From positions 3,906,001 through 3,970,000 of the forward strand of contig NZ_CP182947.1 of the NCBI RefSeq assembly GCF_048320135.1: a stretch of DNA of 64,000 bases, given 5' to 3'. Below, piece by piece: positions 8,576-18,105 of this stretch. The notes beneath the pieces were generated by a model. It ran no database searches, was not told the DNA's origin, and saw only the letters and a list, made by a program, of their open reading frames with translations. The stretch comes from Ideonella_A sakaiensis_A. Its GTDB lineage: Bacteria; Pseudomonadota; Gammaproteobacteria; Burkholderiales; Burkholderiaceae_C. Position 1 is the stretch's first letter. Each line of letters begins with the position of its first letter. A program made the position numbers and the translations under genes.

Positions 8576-11355
8576 TCTAGCCGTTCCTTTAGGACTTCCT
8601 TGGCAGCCTGGGCGGCGTCTCCGAGCGCAGATGCCGCATCGTCCTTCAATTGTTTTCCGGCCTTCAACAGCAAAGATCGGCCCGAAGCCAAGGTTCCGTC
8701 GGCGTTGCCGTCCACCTGTGCGTTCCGATCGAATTTAGACCGCTCTGAGAAGGCAGCTCCCCGGATTCGGCCCTTTTCGGCGCGGAGGCTGGACCGAATC
8801 ACAGACTGCGCCTCGACATCCGGATCGCGGCGCTGGCCTTGACTATGAGCGGCGCCGATGACCTCCTTCCGGTTGCGAGCATGCGTCCACCGAATATCGG
8901 GTGATAGCGCCAGACCCGCGCGGTCCTGGCTGTGCCTAGCTTCAACTTCGGAGAAACTCGTGGGCACTGCCGCGCCATCTGACCACATTCGGTTGGGCTT
9001 CAATGCGTTGCGTGCAAGCTCCGATTCCATCAGGACCCTTGTCGATTCGCTGTTGCCTCCATACTGGTCCGAGTAGCGCCGGAACATTTCCAGGTTGTGG
9101 GGGTCCTGAGCAATGTCGATCGAGATGGTGTCCCCCCGCTCGTACGCCGCCGAGACCCGCTCCGAGAATGCACTGCGCTCGGACAGGCTTGCGTCGGCTC
9201 GCACCGATCGCGCGGAGGTAGAAGCCAATCGCGCAGCAATCTCGCTCGCCTCACGTGCATCGCTGGCAATGGAGTTCACCAGACCCTTGTCTCGGGACAC
9301 TCGATCGCCGAATTGCTTGAACTCGGCCATTTGTTCGCTGGTCAGGGTACCTAAAGCAAGGTGCTCCGATTTCGAGAGTCCTGCAGAGTAGTCCTTTCCA
9401 GCAGTTGCATTTCCCTGCAGCCCAACAAGTGGTGTGCTAAGGCCCAACTGGCTGGAAGATCCCAGCGCAATCCGCGCCACCTGCGCTTGAGACAGTCCTG
9501 TTGCGTTCGACACGCTCTTGCTGATCTGATCCAGCCGATTGAGCGTCTCCCCAAGCTGTTCGAAGCTGCTCGACACGGTGCCACTGCTGCTTTGCGTCGA
9601 TCGCATCTTCGTCAGACTTTTTGCAAACACCTCAGCCAGCACCGACGATCGTTCCGTGCTGGCCGCAACTGCCTCGCTGCGTGCCGCGTCGACCTGCCGG
9701 CCTGCCTCCTTCGTGTCCTGCTCCGACACGCGCATCGAGACCACTCTGGAAGCGAAGCCCTGATTGCGCAGCATGCTGACCGCCGTGCGCCCGGTCAAGG
9801 CGTTCGAGCTGAAAGTATTCCCCGTCAGGTCGTGCTGAAAACTCCCCATGAACGCCGAAGTCCGGTTCGGCGCCAGCTGCAACTGGTCCATCGAGACATT
9901 GGCGAGGCTTACATTGCCCAGCGCCGCACTGCCCGTACCCGCGCCGATCGCCGACTGCAGCCCCGACAGCCCACCCACCATCGCCGAGCCCATGCTCTCC
10001 ATCCGCTTGAGCGCCGCCCACGCCAGGATCGGAATGCTGATCGCCAGGTACCCGACCACGGCCTCCCCGGAAATCGCACGGCTGTAGATCGTCGATGAAG
10101 TCTGCAGGGTCAGGCCGCTGACCCCGGTTCCCGGATTCGCCGCCGCCGCCAGGTCATACGCCGCGTAAACCGTCGCCATGTAGTTGAGTACCGCGTACAG
10201 GGGTGGCCAGAGCTGGATCCAGATCAGCACCGTTGCGTAGCCTTTGAACGCCAGCAATGTTTCCCGCCCGCTGGTCACCAGCAACAGCAACACCATCAGC
10301 GGAAAAAGCGCATAGGTCAGCGCTTCGACGACGTTTCGGAATACCGGCAGGGCCTGCTCGGCCACCTTGCCGTTGTTCAGCCAAGTGGCGTTCTGCTGAG
10401 CCGTCGCCTGCGCCCGCCCGATCGCCAGCACCATGGCCGCCGGATCGTTGGTCCGTTGCCCCGCGAGCCGCCCGGCATCGTCGAAGGCATTGATGACCGC
10501 GTTCTGGCGCACGATCTCTGCGGCTGAGGTCGCGGCATCGGCGATTCTGTTCTTCAGGTACGCCTGTTGGATCTGCCCTGCGATGAGGGCCTCGGCCGCC
10601 GCGGTCGGCAGCGTCGGGTTGAGGCTGGCGGCGAGCTGACGCTGCAGCCCGAGCAGGTGCCCAGCCATCCGGTTGTGGATATCGACATAGGCCACAGGGC
10701 AGGTCCGGATGCCGATCAGCCAGCCGCTGGTGATGGTGGTGAACCGTGCCGGATTCGAGTTCGAGATCAACGACCAGATGTCGGTGGACCGCGCCATCAT
10801 CGTCGCGTCGAGCGTCCCGTCGGCCAGGTCGTACAGGGTGCAGTTCTGGATGTAGTTGACCACGTCGGTCCGGATCCCAGGATCCTGGAAGACCGTACTC
10901 GACGTTTCGCGGATCAGGCGGTTGCCGAACATCAGTCCATTGCGTTGGTAGCTGAGCTCGCTCGGCAGTGCGCCCGCACCGGGGATTGTCTGAAACGCCG
11001 TTTCGAACAGCGTGGTCAGGGTGTGCCCGATCGTGCTGGTTATGCTGCCCAGGGCTGCGATGCCGAAGGGCACGTTGTCGACGACCTGAACGCCTTCGCT
11101 GCCGACCTTGTCGACGATGCCGACCGTCGCCCTCGGGAGGATCAGGGTGCTGAAGACGAGGACGACGGTGGCGAGCCAGCGCCAGCCGTGGAGTTTTTCC
11201 GGAGCAAAGGCGTAGGCAACGAGGGCGGCCACGAAGCCGCAGAAGGCAACCAACGCAACCGCCGCCCTGTAGTCGCCGGATGCGTTGATGGCCGCCGCGG
11301 CATTGAAGATGCCGAGCAGGCTGGCCGAATTCTGATAGGCGTAGATCTCCCACAC
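8572..11355 (-). CDS. traG: F-type conjugal transfer protein TraG
   Basis: Inner-membrane protein for mating-pair stabilisation and assembly. At 927 residues it is close to TraG of plasmid F. The N-terminal half has hydrophobic segments (AAVALVAFCGFVAALVAYAF, WLATVVLVFSTLILP) and a further pair near residues 340-440 (ALFPLMVLLLLVT, ISIPILAWAAL). The C-terminal half is long, polar and helical, as expected for the periplasmic part used in mating-pair stabilisation. The start is GTG (WEIYAYQN follows). It is the last gene of the leftward operon, 18 bp after traH. Confidence 0.88.
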   Translation of the reverse strand: MWEIYAYQNSASLLGIFNAAAAINASGDYRAAVALVAFCGFVAALVAYAFAPEKLHGWRWLATVVLVFSTLILPRATVGIVDKVGSEGVQVVDNVPFGIAALGSITSTIGHTLTTLFETAFQTIPGAGALPSELSYQRNGLMFGNRLIRETSSTVFQDPGIRTDVVNYIQNCTLYDLADGTLDATMMARSTDIWSLISNSNPARFTTITSGWLIGIRTCPVAYVDIHNRMAGHLLGLQRQLAASLNPTLPTAAAEALIAGQIQQAYLKNRIADAATSAAEIVRQNAVINAFDDAGRLAGQRTNDPAAMVLAIGRAQATAQQNATWLNNGKVAEQALPVFRNVVEALTYALFPLMVLLLLVTSGRETLLAFKGYATVLIWIQLWPPLYAVLNYMATVYAAYDLAAAANPGTGVSGLTLQTSSTIYSRAISGEAVVGYLAISIPILAWAALKRMESMGSAMVGGLSGLQSAIGAGTGSAALGNVSLANVSMDQLQLAPNRTSAFMGSFQHDLTGNTFSSNALTGRTAVSMLRNQGFASRVVSMRVSEQDTKEAGRQVDAARSEAVAASTERSSVLAEVFAKSLTKMRSTQSSSGTVSSSFEQLGETLNRLDQISKSVSNATGLSQAQVARIALGSSSQLGLSTPLVGLQGNATAGKDYSAGLSKSEHLALGTLTSEQMAEFKQFGDRVSRDKGLVNSIASDAREASEIAARLASTSARSVRADASLSERSAFSERVSAAYERGDTISIDIAQDPHNLEMFRRYSDQYGGNSESTRVLMESELARNALKPNRMWSDGAAVPTSFSEVEARHSQDRAGLALSPDIRWTHARNRKEVIGAAHSQGQRRDPDVEAQSVIRSSLRAEKGRIRGAAFSERSKFDRNAQVDGNADGTLASGRSLLLKAGKQLKDDAASALGDAAQAAKEVLKERLD

Positions 11356-11373
11356 AACAGCTCATCCCAAGCG

Positions 11374-12822
11374 TCAACGCGTGACGAAGGCCGCCTGTTG
11401 GCCCAGCATGTCCATGACGTGCTGGGGGATCGTGGAGCGCAGTTGGCGTTCCAGTTGCTCCAGGTGACTGGAGACGGCGCGGAACGAGCCGACCTTCTGA
11501 TACAGCAGGTTTTTCTCCTGCGCGATCTGCAGCAGGATGGCCTGGGCGCGCTGCCGAATCTGGCTTGCCCGCTCGCGCTGCTCCTTCTCCAGCGTGAAGT
11601 CCTTCTCCAATGCTGCCATCCCGATCCGCAGGTTCCGCTCCAGGAAGATGTGCGCGTAATCCGCCGCGATCACGTCCCGGTACTGAGCGATCAGGCTGTC
11701 CGCCAGGCCGGAGCCCGGGATGGTCGCGCCGATCGAGAGCATCTTGTAGACCGGCTCGGTGGTCTGGTTGACGAAGCCGACCTCGGGCGAGTCGTTGGGA
11801 ATCGCGGTGCGGGTGGCGATTTTGCTGGCGATCGACCGCAACATTGTCTCGACGCGGGTGGTGAACGGCGTGTGCTGGTAGGTCGGGTCCAGGGTCACCG
11901 CGTCGCAGTTGGTGTAATCGTTGCAGCGCAGCAGGTGCTGCAGCACGGTGCCGGGCGTGCCATTGGCCTGTCCGTAGAGCAGCTGGCTGATCGACGTGAT
12001 GGTGGGTGCGATCGGCTCGGGATCACGCTCCGAAGTCTCGGCGTAGTAGATGATCGTGCCGACGATGCTCATGATTAACTCGCGCTCGGCATCGTCCAGG
12101 TAGCTGCCGGCGCGTTGCAGGGCTTTCCATGTCAGGTTGCCGACGAACGGCGCCTTGTTGCGGATGTTCGGGTTGTCGGACGCTCTTGCACTCCCCAGGA
12201 TGCTGGCGCGGTCGGTGCCGCAGCGGCGCCGCGCCGCGTCGCGGTCGCTTTCCAGGCCGAGTTCGATGGCGAGGTCCGAACAGGCTTCCTGAGAGCTGAA
12301 CCCGGCCGCTTCCGCGGCCGTGCTGACGATGGCCTTCGCGGTCTCGCAGGAGTTGATCCGGGCGTTGTTGATCCAGGTCTCCAACCCCTTGGCCCACTTG
12401 GTCAGACCACCGAGCAGTGGTGACACCGACTCCAGCGCCAGTTGAAACGCGATCCCCGGCAGCGCGGCCGTGATGTTGCGCAACATGTTCTTGAACTCGG
12501 CCGCCGAGATGTGCGAGAACGAGCCTCCAAATACGTCGATGCCGCCGCATCCCGCCTTGGCGCTGGGGAACTGGACGGCCGCCAGTTGGTAGACCTTGTT
12601 CGGCGCCCGCATCATCAGGCTGCCGCCGGTGTAGGTGTTGAAGGCCTGTCCACGGAAAGCGCCCGGGGCGGTGTAGTTGCCGACCGCGCCGAGGCTGTTG
12701 AACATCTGGTTGACCTCGGCGTTGAGGTCGCCAGCGTGTACTGGCGCAGGGGGAAGCACCAGCGCCACGGCCGCGGCGTGCACGGCTACAGACCTGAATA
12801 CAGAGGTCAGGCGAGTTCTCAT
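11374..12822 (-). CDS. traH: F-type conjugal transfer protein TraH
   Basis: Periplasmic pilus-assembly protein of 482 residues with an N-terminal signal peptide (VAVHAAAVALVLPPAPVHA). The body matches TraH: early GDLNAEVNQMFNSLGAVGNYTAPGAF (quoted in part), a cysteine-containing middle (CGGIDVFGGSFSHI) and a coiled-coil-rich C-terminus. It sits between traF and traG as in F. Its ATG overlaps the traF stop (ATGA), indicating coupled translation. Confidence 0.88.
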   Translation of the reverse strand: MRTRLTSVFRSVAVHAAAVALVLPPAPVHAGDLNAEVNQMFNSLGAVGNYTAPGAFRGQAFNTYTGGSLMMRAPNKVYQLAAVQFPSAKAGCGGIDVFGGSFSHISAAEFKNMLRNITAALPGIAFQLALESVSPLLGGLTKWAKGLETWINNARINSCETAKAIVSTAAEAAGFSSQEACSDLAIELGLESDRDAARRRCGTDRASILGSARASDNPNIRNKAPFVGNLTWKALQRAGSYLDDAERELIMSIVGTIIYYAETSERDPEPIAPTITSISQLLYGQANGTPGTVLQHLLRCNDYTNCDAVTLDPTYQHTPFTTRVETMLRSIASKIATRTAIPNDSPEVGFVNQTTEPVYKMLSIGATIPGSGLADSLIAQYRDVIAADYAHIFLERNLRIGMAALEKDFTLEKEQRERASQIRQRAQAILLQIAQEKNLLYQKVGSFRAVSSHLEQLERQLRSTIPQHVMDMLGQQAAFVTR

Positions 12823-13667
12823 TGGAGGGGCCCCCTCGATGACGTGCTGATACGGGTGGCGGGAGCTGACCCAGCGCTGTCGATCGGCGTCGAGGAAACG
12901 GTCGAAATCCGCTCCAGCAACTGGGCCTCGGACATCACGCCGAAGCCCACCGGTGTGATCTGGCCAGTGAACGGCTGGGCCAGGAACACGGCCGGGACCT
13001 GGGTGACCCTAAGGTTGGCGGCGATGCCGTTGTCGCGGCGCGCGTCAGCAAAGCCGGGCAGGGTGCCGCCGTCCAGTGTGACCGCCAGCACTTGCAGCCC
13101 GTGCCTGCGCCGGAAAGCGTCCAGCGTCGGCGCGAAGGCGTGGCAGTACGGGCAGTCACTTCGGAAGGCGAAGATCAGGACATGGTCGCGTGCGAGGTCC
13201 TGCATCGAACGTGACCGGTCGGCCAGCTGCTGCTGGTCGAAGACCTCGAGGGCCTTGGCGTTGACCGGGCGCCCCTGAAGTGAGGGGTCGAGCTCGGGAG
13301 AGGACCACGCGACGCGCTGCGCCACGTCGGCGAAGCGCGATGCCTGCGCCACGACCTGCGCTTCCAGCTCCATGTAGCGGCGCACGTTCGCCTCGCTTGG
13401 TCGGATGATGGCCACCTGGCGCTTTTCCTCCAGCGACTTCTGCAATTGCTCGAACTCGACCAGTTCGGGCGCACGCCGTGGCTTTGCAGGGATCGGAACG
13501 GCTTTGGGCGCGAGTGGGGCAGCGTCGTGTTCGTCTTCGGGTTCTTCATAGAAGTGCCACCCGCGCCAAGCATCGCGCCAGTAGGGGTTTGCCGGCGCGA
13601 CGGCCATGGAGGTAGCCGCCATCGAGCTGGCTAGAAGAAGCAAGAGGATTTGGAACCGTCGCGGCAT
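12819..13667 (-). CDS. traF: F-type conjugal transfer protein TraF (thioredoxin fold)
   Basis: Periplasmic thioredoxin-like protein of 282 residues for pilus assembly. It has a signal peptide (ILLLLLASSMAATSMA), a charged helical middle, and a C-terminal thioredoxin-like domain with a CPYC motif (FRSDCPYCHAFAPTL). F TraF lacks an intact CxxC, but several ICE homologues keep it, so a redox role in helping the cysteine-rich TraN, TraU and TraH fold is plausible. The ATG at 13667 begins the signal peptide directly; longer upstream frames overlap the previous gene and look unlike protein. Confidence 0.87.
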   Translation of the reverse strand: MPRRFQILLLLLASSMAATSMAVAPANPYWRDAWRGWHFYEEPEDEHDAAPLAPKAVPIPAKPRRAPELVEFEQLQKSLEEKRQVAIIRPSEANVRRYMELEAQVVAQASRFADVAQRVAWSSPELDPSLQGRPVNAKALEVFDQQQLADRSRSMQDLARDHVLIFAFRSDCPYCHAFAPTLDAFRRRHGLQVLAVTLDGGTLPGFADARRDNGIAANLRVTQVPAVFLAQPFTGQITPVGFGVMSEAQLLERISTVSSTPIDSAGSAPATRISTSSRGPLQ

Positions 13668-13672
13668 CGTCG

Positions 13673-14056
13673 TCACCTCGTAGAGGCGGGTGCCGATCCA
13701 TCGCGGCAATAGTTGATCCCGAAATCGACGGTCTGAGCCCGCGGCGCCGTCGATGCGGACAGTCGAACGCCCTCCTGCCGGAAGCGCACATTCAGGCGAC
13801 TGCAGCCCGGCTGGGAATAACGCTTGAGGGTGCTGACCTCGATGTGGATCGGCCCGGAGGCGTTGAAGCGCGCCCGAAGGGCGTTTGCCAGCGGCCCCGC
13901 GAGGACTCCGCGGGCCTGACCGTCGGTGGCATCGATCGCTGCGACCATCAGCGACCGGATCTCCTGGGCGGGCACCTCTGGCTGGGCGAAGGCCTGGCTG
14001 TGCGTGGCAGCATGTGCAATGCCGACCAGGCACGCGGCAAGGACGTGGCACTTCAT
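13673..14056 (-). CDS. small exported protein between traN and traF, unknown function
   Basis: A 127-residue protein with a signal peptide ending near SQAFA and two cysteines (QPGCSRLNVRF, FGINYCRDG) that may form a disulfide. I do not recognise the family. The ATG at 14056 overlaps the traN stop (ATGA); an in-frame ATG two codons upstream is the alternative. The gap to traF is 5 bp, so it belongs to the transfer operon and is probably periplasmic. Confidence 0.75.
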   Translation of the reverse strand: MKCHVLAACLVGIAHAATHSQAFAQPEVPAQEIRSLMVAAIDATDGQARGVLAGPLANALRARFNASGPIHIEVSTLKRYSQPGCSRLNVRFRQEGVRLSASTAPRAQTVDFGINYCRDGSAPASTR

Positions 14057-16359
14057 TGGCATCTCCCCTGTCCGAAGTAGCAGGTCGGCAGCTTGGTGCT
14101 GCCTTGCCCCTGCAGGTCGGCGACGTTGGGCAGCGTGGGCACGAGCGAGGCGTAGAACTCGCTCAGGTCCATCGCGGCGAAGTTCAGCGACTGCAACTGC
14201 GGGACGGTGAAGCCGGAGCAATCCGGGCTCTGCGCCGCACCCCAACCCTTGGCGACCTGGCTGCGTCCCTGCTCGTTGATGATCCTGGTCAGCATCGAGT
14301 TGAAACAGCACTTGCCGGTGGTGTGCTCGGTGCACGAACCCAGGAACCTGGACGAGCACCAGTCGCCGATCGCGTGGCACAGACCCGCTCCCTCCTTCAT
14401 CGCGAGTTTTGATTCCTCTTCGTTGCAGGACATCATCGACAGGACGATGTAGATGACGACCGCGATCACCAGGCTCCAAGGATCGAAGGCGATCACCATG
14501 CTTTCGCCGGCGTAGAGCACCGACGAGCCGGCCGGCAGCGCGGTGCCGTTGACGGCGACGGTGACGCCGTAGCTGGTGAACGAGCCGCTGAAGCCGCCGC
14601 TCGTGAGCAGCGCCGACATGCCGTGGTACAGGAAGTCGCGGTGTTCTGAATTCATCAGCACGTCGTAGACGAGCTTCGAGCCATTGCCAAAAATGCTCTG
14701 GTTGGTCATCCCCTTGCCGGCACCATCGGCGTAGCAGCAGTTCTTCAGTAGCCGATCCCGACACCAGTTCTGCTCGCCCTTGAACACCTGCATGCGGTCG
14801 GTATCCAAGTAGACGCCGGCCTCGCGTGCGGCCTCCAGCATCGACATGCTTCTCCCGAAGTCCGCGTCCGGTGGGCTCGAGGTGTCAAAGCAGTTGGCGC
14901 CCAGGCAGAACACATTGCTCGGGCAGGCGGACACCCGGTTGACGCTCTCGGCCGGGATCGGGCACTGGTAGCCGTCCTCGTAGATCTCGCAGGCGCCTGT
15001 TTGCGGATGGAACTGCTTGCAGGTGCTCGACGCTGCCGTGCAGCCGCCGCGCGCCAGCAGGCCACAGTCATCGGCCAGCGTTGCGCCGCTGCAAGAGACT
15101 GTCGATTCGTAGGCCCAGCAGGCCCGGGTGACCTGCCGCCCATTGATGAGCCGGGTGGCCGGTCCGTCGGTACAGCGCTCCGGCGATACCGGAGTGCAAC
15201 GCCCACCCTGCAGGTACGACTGCTCGTCCCAGAGGTCGGCTTCCGTGGGGACGAAGCCCGGCTGGGCGAACGAGATCGGAATGACCCAGCCTGCAGCTCC
15301 GGTCACGGTCGCGGCGCCGACATCGAGGGCGCAGAAGGGAGTGCCGTTTGGATATACGGTCAACATCGGTGCAGGGCATCCGATTTCAGGTTGGCGCGGT
15401 CGGGTTTCCAGGCACCTGCCCGGCGTGCCGTACACGGGTCCGTCGTCGCTCCAAGCGATCGGCAGCGTGTCGCTGGCTACGCTGCCCAGCGGACAGGCAT
15501 AGACCGGCGGCCCGAATTCGAATTTGTAGGTGCACTGGCCGTCGACGCATCCGGAGCCGACCTGCATCACCACCTTGAATGGGCTCCAGCAGTAATAGTC
15601 CCAATGAGGAGACAGGTCGGTAACAAAAATGGGCCGTGTGGTCGGCGTGGTGGGCAGTTCGATGGTCTGCGGGTCGATGCACGAATCGCGTTGTCCCAGC
15701 GCGTGGAAGCGGAACTTCAGTAATCCGTCGCTACGGTTCAACTGGCATAACGCCTCGACCTTCATCGAGTCGAGCGCATTGCGGTCCAGCGTCTTCCTCG
15801 CGAACCATTCGCCTTCGATGCAACTGGGCGCCAGGTCCACCGCGACGGACAAGGTGCGCTGCATCGTGAATTCGCCGATACCGATCCGGCGGTGGCAGGT
15901 TTTGAGCGCGCTTCCAGCGGGCTTGTCGATCGTCTCCGTCGTGCAACCAGCGTAGAAATCGGCCAAGCTGCCGAGCACCGATGAAGGGCTGCGGGCGATG
16001 TTCCGTGCCTGAACCAGCGCGGGGTCATCGAGCGGGATCGCCGGCCGGTCGGTGTTGGCCGAACGAACCGCCCCCAGCTGCGCCTGGCAGACCGGGTCGT
16101 TGGGTCGGGTGGCGCACAGTGCCAGTGCGGCGTTGCCCTGGGCGCCCAGGTTGGGCTTGCCGTAGTAGGCCGATGCGGCAGGGATGGTGCTGTACTCGGG
16201 CACATGCTCGGCCGCGCTGGGCGCAGTCACCGCGCTCCGGGCAACGGGTAAGGCCGCCCGACCTACTGCCAGACCATCTTCGTGGGGTCCGGCCACCAAG
16301 GCGGTTTGTGTCACGACGAAGCAGACGGTCGTGATGGACGCGATGAGGCGGCGCATCAA
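14053..16359 (-). CDS. traN: F-type mating-pair stabilisation protein TraN
   Basis: Large cysteine-rich outer-membrane protein that stabilises mating pairs by contacting recipient surface proteins. It is 768 residues, longer than F TraN (about 600). It has a signal peptide (IASITTVCFVVTQTALVA), dozens of cysteines including CxxxC-type pairs, and the TraN C-terminal block (CNEEESKLAMKEGAGLCH, CTEHTTGKCCFNSMLTRI, both typical). A hydrophobic stretch (WSLVIAVVIYIVLSMM) lies before that block. The ATG overlaps the end of trbC. Confidence 0.9.
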   Translation of the reverse strand: MMRRLIASITTVCFVVTQTALVAGPHEDGLAVGRAALPVARSAVTAPSAAEHVPEYSTIPAASAYYGKPNLGAQGNAALALCATRPNDPVCQAQLGAVRSANTDRPAIPLDDPALVQARNIARSPSSVLGSLADFYAGCTTETIDKPAGSALKTCHRRIGIGEFTMQRTLSVAVDLAPSCIEGEWFARKTLDRNALDSMKVEALCQLNRSDGLLKFRFHALGQRDSCIDPQTIELPTTPTTRPIFVTDLSPHWDYYCWSPFKVVMQVGSGCVDGQCTYKFEFGPPVYACPLGSVASDTLPIAWSDDGPVYGTPGRCLETRPRQPEIGCPAPMLTVYPNGTPFCALDVGAATVTGAAGWVIPISFAQPGFVPTEADLWDEQSYLQGGRCTPVSPERCTDGPATRLINGRQVTRACWAYESTVSCSGATLADDCGLLARGGCTAASSTCKQFHPQTGACEIYEDGYQCPIPAESVNRVSACPSNVFCLGANCFDTSSPPDADFGRSMSMLEAAREAGVYLDTDRMQVFKGEQNWCRDRLLKNCCYADGAGKGMTNQSIFGNGSKLVYDVLMNSEHRDFLYHGMSALLTSGGFSGSFTSYGVTVAVNGTALPAGSSVLYAGESMVIAFDPWSLVIAVVIYIVLSMMSCNEEESKLAMKEGAGLCHAIGDWCSSRFLGSCTEHTTGKCCFNSMLTRIINEQGRSQVAKGWGAAQSPDCSGFTVPQLQSLNFAAMDLSEFYASLVPTLPNVADLQGQGSTKLPTCYFGQGRCQ

Positions 16360-17111
16360 CGCTCCAGTCGTTGCAGGAACGGTCGTGCGGCTAGCGCGGA
16401 CGCCGAGGATGCCCGTGCGAGCTGGCGCAGCGCATGGTCCAGGCTCACATCGCCGACCGCCTTGGCGAAATCGGCGCCGGTTGCACAGCGCTCCGCTTCG
16501 CAGCCGCTGCGAGTCGCTGTATCCGACTTCAACACAAAAGCCGGCACGGCCGAGATGGCATACCGGTCGAAGGCTTGCGGATCGATCTGCACGCCGACGG
16601 CGCGGCCTGCGGTCAGGCGCTGCACCTTGCTCACCGTTTCGGTCAATGAGCCGTTGCTCAACCCCCGCAGAATCAGTGGTGCGCGAGCCCTTGATGCCTG
16701 ATCGACCAATCGGGTCAGCGTGGCCGCCGGCATGGACAGGCTGATGAACACCAGCAGCAAAGGTTCGTCGGTAAGTCCCAGACGGGGTGCCTGCGCAGAC
16801 TGCAGAAAGCCCTCCGCGACGGCGCCCAGGTCCAACGGCGGCGCCGCTGGCTGCGGCAATGCGTCGATCCGGGGTGAAGCAGATGGAGTGCGATTCAGCG
16901 CGTCGGCGGATGGCGGGGTATGGCGGCGCCGTGCATTTTCGATGTCCTGATCGGTGATCGTCGGCTGTGAGCGTTGCGCACGGGCGATCTCGACATCAGT
17001 CACTGGAGACGACGATGGGCCGGCTGCACCGACCGACGCGGCAAAGGTCCACGGCAGCATCAAGGCCACCAGACTGCGAGAGGTTTGCCGTGACGGGTCA
17101 GAAGCCAACAC
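16356..17111 (-). CDS. trbC: F-type conjugal transfer protein TrbC
   Basis: Periplasmic pilus-assembly protein of about 251 residues. The TrbC-type thioredoxin-like core is visible: LLLVFISLSMPAATLTRLVDQA, ILRGLSNGSL and an Asp-Pro element (VQIDPQAFDRYAI-AVPAFVL). No ATG fits. I chose GTG 17111, preceded by GAGGA six bases upstream and overlapping traU by 14 bp; TTG at 17108 is the alternative. Either gives a signal peptide (SLVALMLPWTFAASVGAAG). It lies between traU and traN, the F order. Confidence 0.83.
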   Translation of the reverse strand: MLASDPSRQTSRSLVALMLPWTFAASVGAAGPSSSPVTDVEIARAQRSQPTITDQDIENARRRHTPPSADALNRTPSASPRIDALPQPAAPPLDLGAVAEGFLQSAQAPRLGLTDEPLLLVFISLSMPAATLTRLVDQASRARAPLILRGLSNGSLTETVSKVQRLTAGRAVGVQIDPQAFDRYAISAVPAFVLKSDTATRSGCEAERCATGADFAKAVGDVSLDHALRQLARASSASALAARPFLQRLER

Positions 17112-18105
17112 AGCAGTTCCTCTTCCTGAAAAGCATGAAGGCGAAGTCCTCGCCGCGCACGGGAAACTCCTTGCCTGCTCCCCAGGTGATCGTCGATCGC
17201 CCGAAAGGCTGGCAGCACTTGCCGCCGTCCTTCTCGGTGTTGGCAACCGGGTAGGTGAGCTGGGTCTTGTAGGCGGTCTTGTCCATTGCCGGCAGGTAGT
17301 ACGGCCCACACAGGCCGTCCTTGCCGTGCCAGCCCCAGGCCAGCAGTTCGCGGTGCATCTTGGCCGTCAAGCGCTGGGCGAGCAGAGCAGCCGTGCGCAC
17401 GCCGCCGAGGTGGTAGGGCACGTGGCCATCCAGGGGGTAGACGCCACCCTGGCAGCCGGCACACCAGAACATCTCGGGGTAGCCAAAACCGGCCGTCGCT
17501 GCCACGCAATCGGCGGCGCAGGCCGCCACCGCCGCGGGATTGGCGAATAGCACCGCCTCCGGGTTCAGGATCAGCGTCAGCTCATCGTCGTTCCACAGCG
17601 GGTCCACTTCGGTCAGGTAGGCCAGGTCGAACGAGCCGCGCTCCAGGCACGGGAAATCGGTGACGACCTCCATCCAGTACAGGACCGGGTTCACATAGAA
17701 ATGCGCCTGGTAGAAACTGCCGCCATCGCCGTCGCCCTCAGGGCGTGTGAATCGAGCGGCAGCGGGCGCGGCGATGCCCGGATCCAGATCGATGCCGCCA
17801 AGTGAAGGCAGGCAGAAGGGTTTGCGTACGACCTCGACGTGGCGGGCCGGTTCCCAGAAGCCGATCGACAGCCCGATGGTCGGATTGACGACGCAACTGC
17901 AGACAGGATTCACCGGGTTACCGATGTCCTCCTGCCCATCGAGGTTGCCGATGGTGGCGCTGCCGATGCTGATCGGCAGGATGCAACTCCAACAGATGTC
18001 GGTGATCGGGTTCGGAAATCGGCCGGTGCAGGTGAGGGTGTCGGCCGCCGGGGCCAGCACCGGCAGACACGCCAGCAACACGATCAGAAGCGAGCGAGCG
18101 CGCAT
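17098..18105 (-). CDS. traU: F-type conjugal transfer protein TraU
   Basis: Periplasmic protein for DNA transfer and pilus assembly, 335 residues, very close to F TraU. It has a signal peptide (SLLIVLLACLPVLAPAA) and the conserved cysteine-rich start CTGRFPNPITDICWSCILPI. Further conserved blocks are WNDDELTLILNPE and the C-terminal WGAGKEFPVRGEDFAF. The first ATG (18105) shares one base with the traW stop; a GTG one codon upstream is the alternative. Many cysteines suggest it depends on DsbC and the thioredoxin-like TraF encoded nearby. Confidence 0.92.
   Translation of the reverse strand: MRARSLLIVLLACLPVLAPAADTLTCTGRFPNPITDICWSCILPISIGSATIGNLDGQEDIGNPVNPVCSCVVNPTIGLSIGFWEPARHVEVVRKPFCLPSLGGIDLDPGIAAPAAARFTRPEGDGDGGSFYQAHFYVNPVLYWMEVVTDFPCLERGSFDLAYLTEVDPLWNDDELTLILNPEAVLFANPAAVAACAADCVAATAGFGYPEMFWCAGCQGGVYPLDGHVPYHLGGVRTAALLAQRLTAKMHRELLAWGWHGKDGLCGPYYLPAMDKTAYKTQLTYPVANTEKDGGKCCQPFGRSTITWGAGKEFPVRGEDFAFMLFRKRNCCVGF

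Noticed and set aside
10567..12078. 503-codon plus-strand frame across traG and traH
   Set aside because: Antisense shadow of two well-supported transfer genes.
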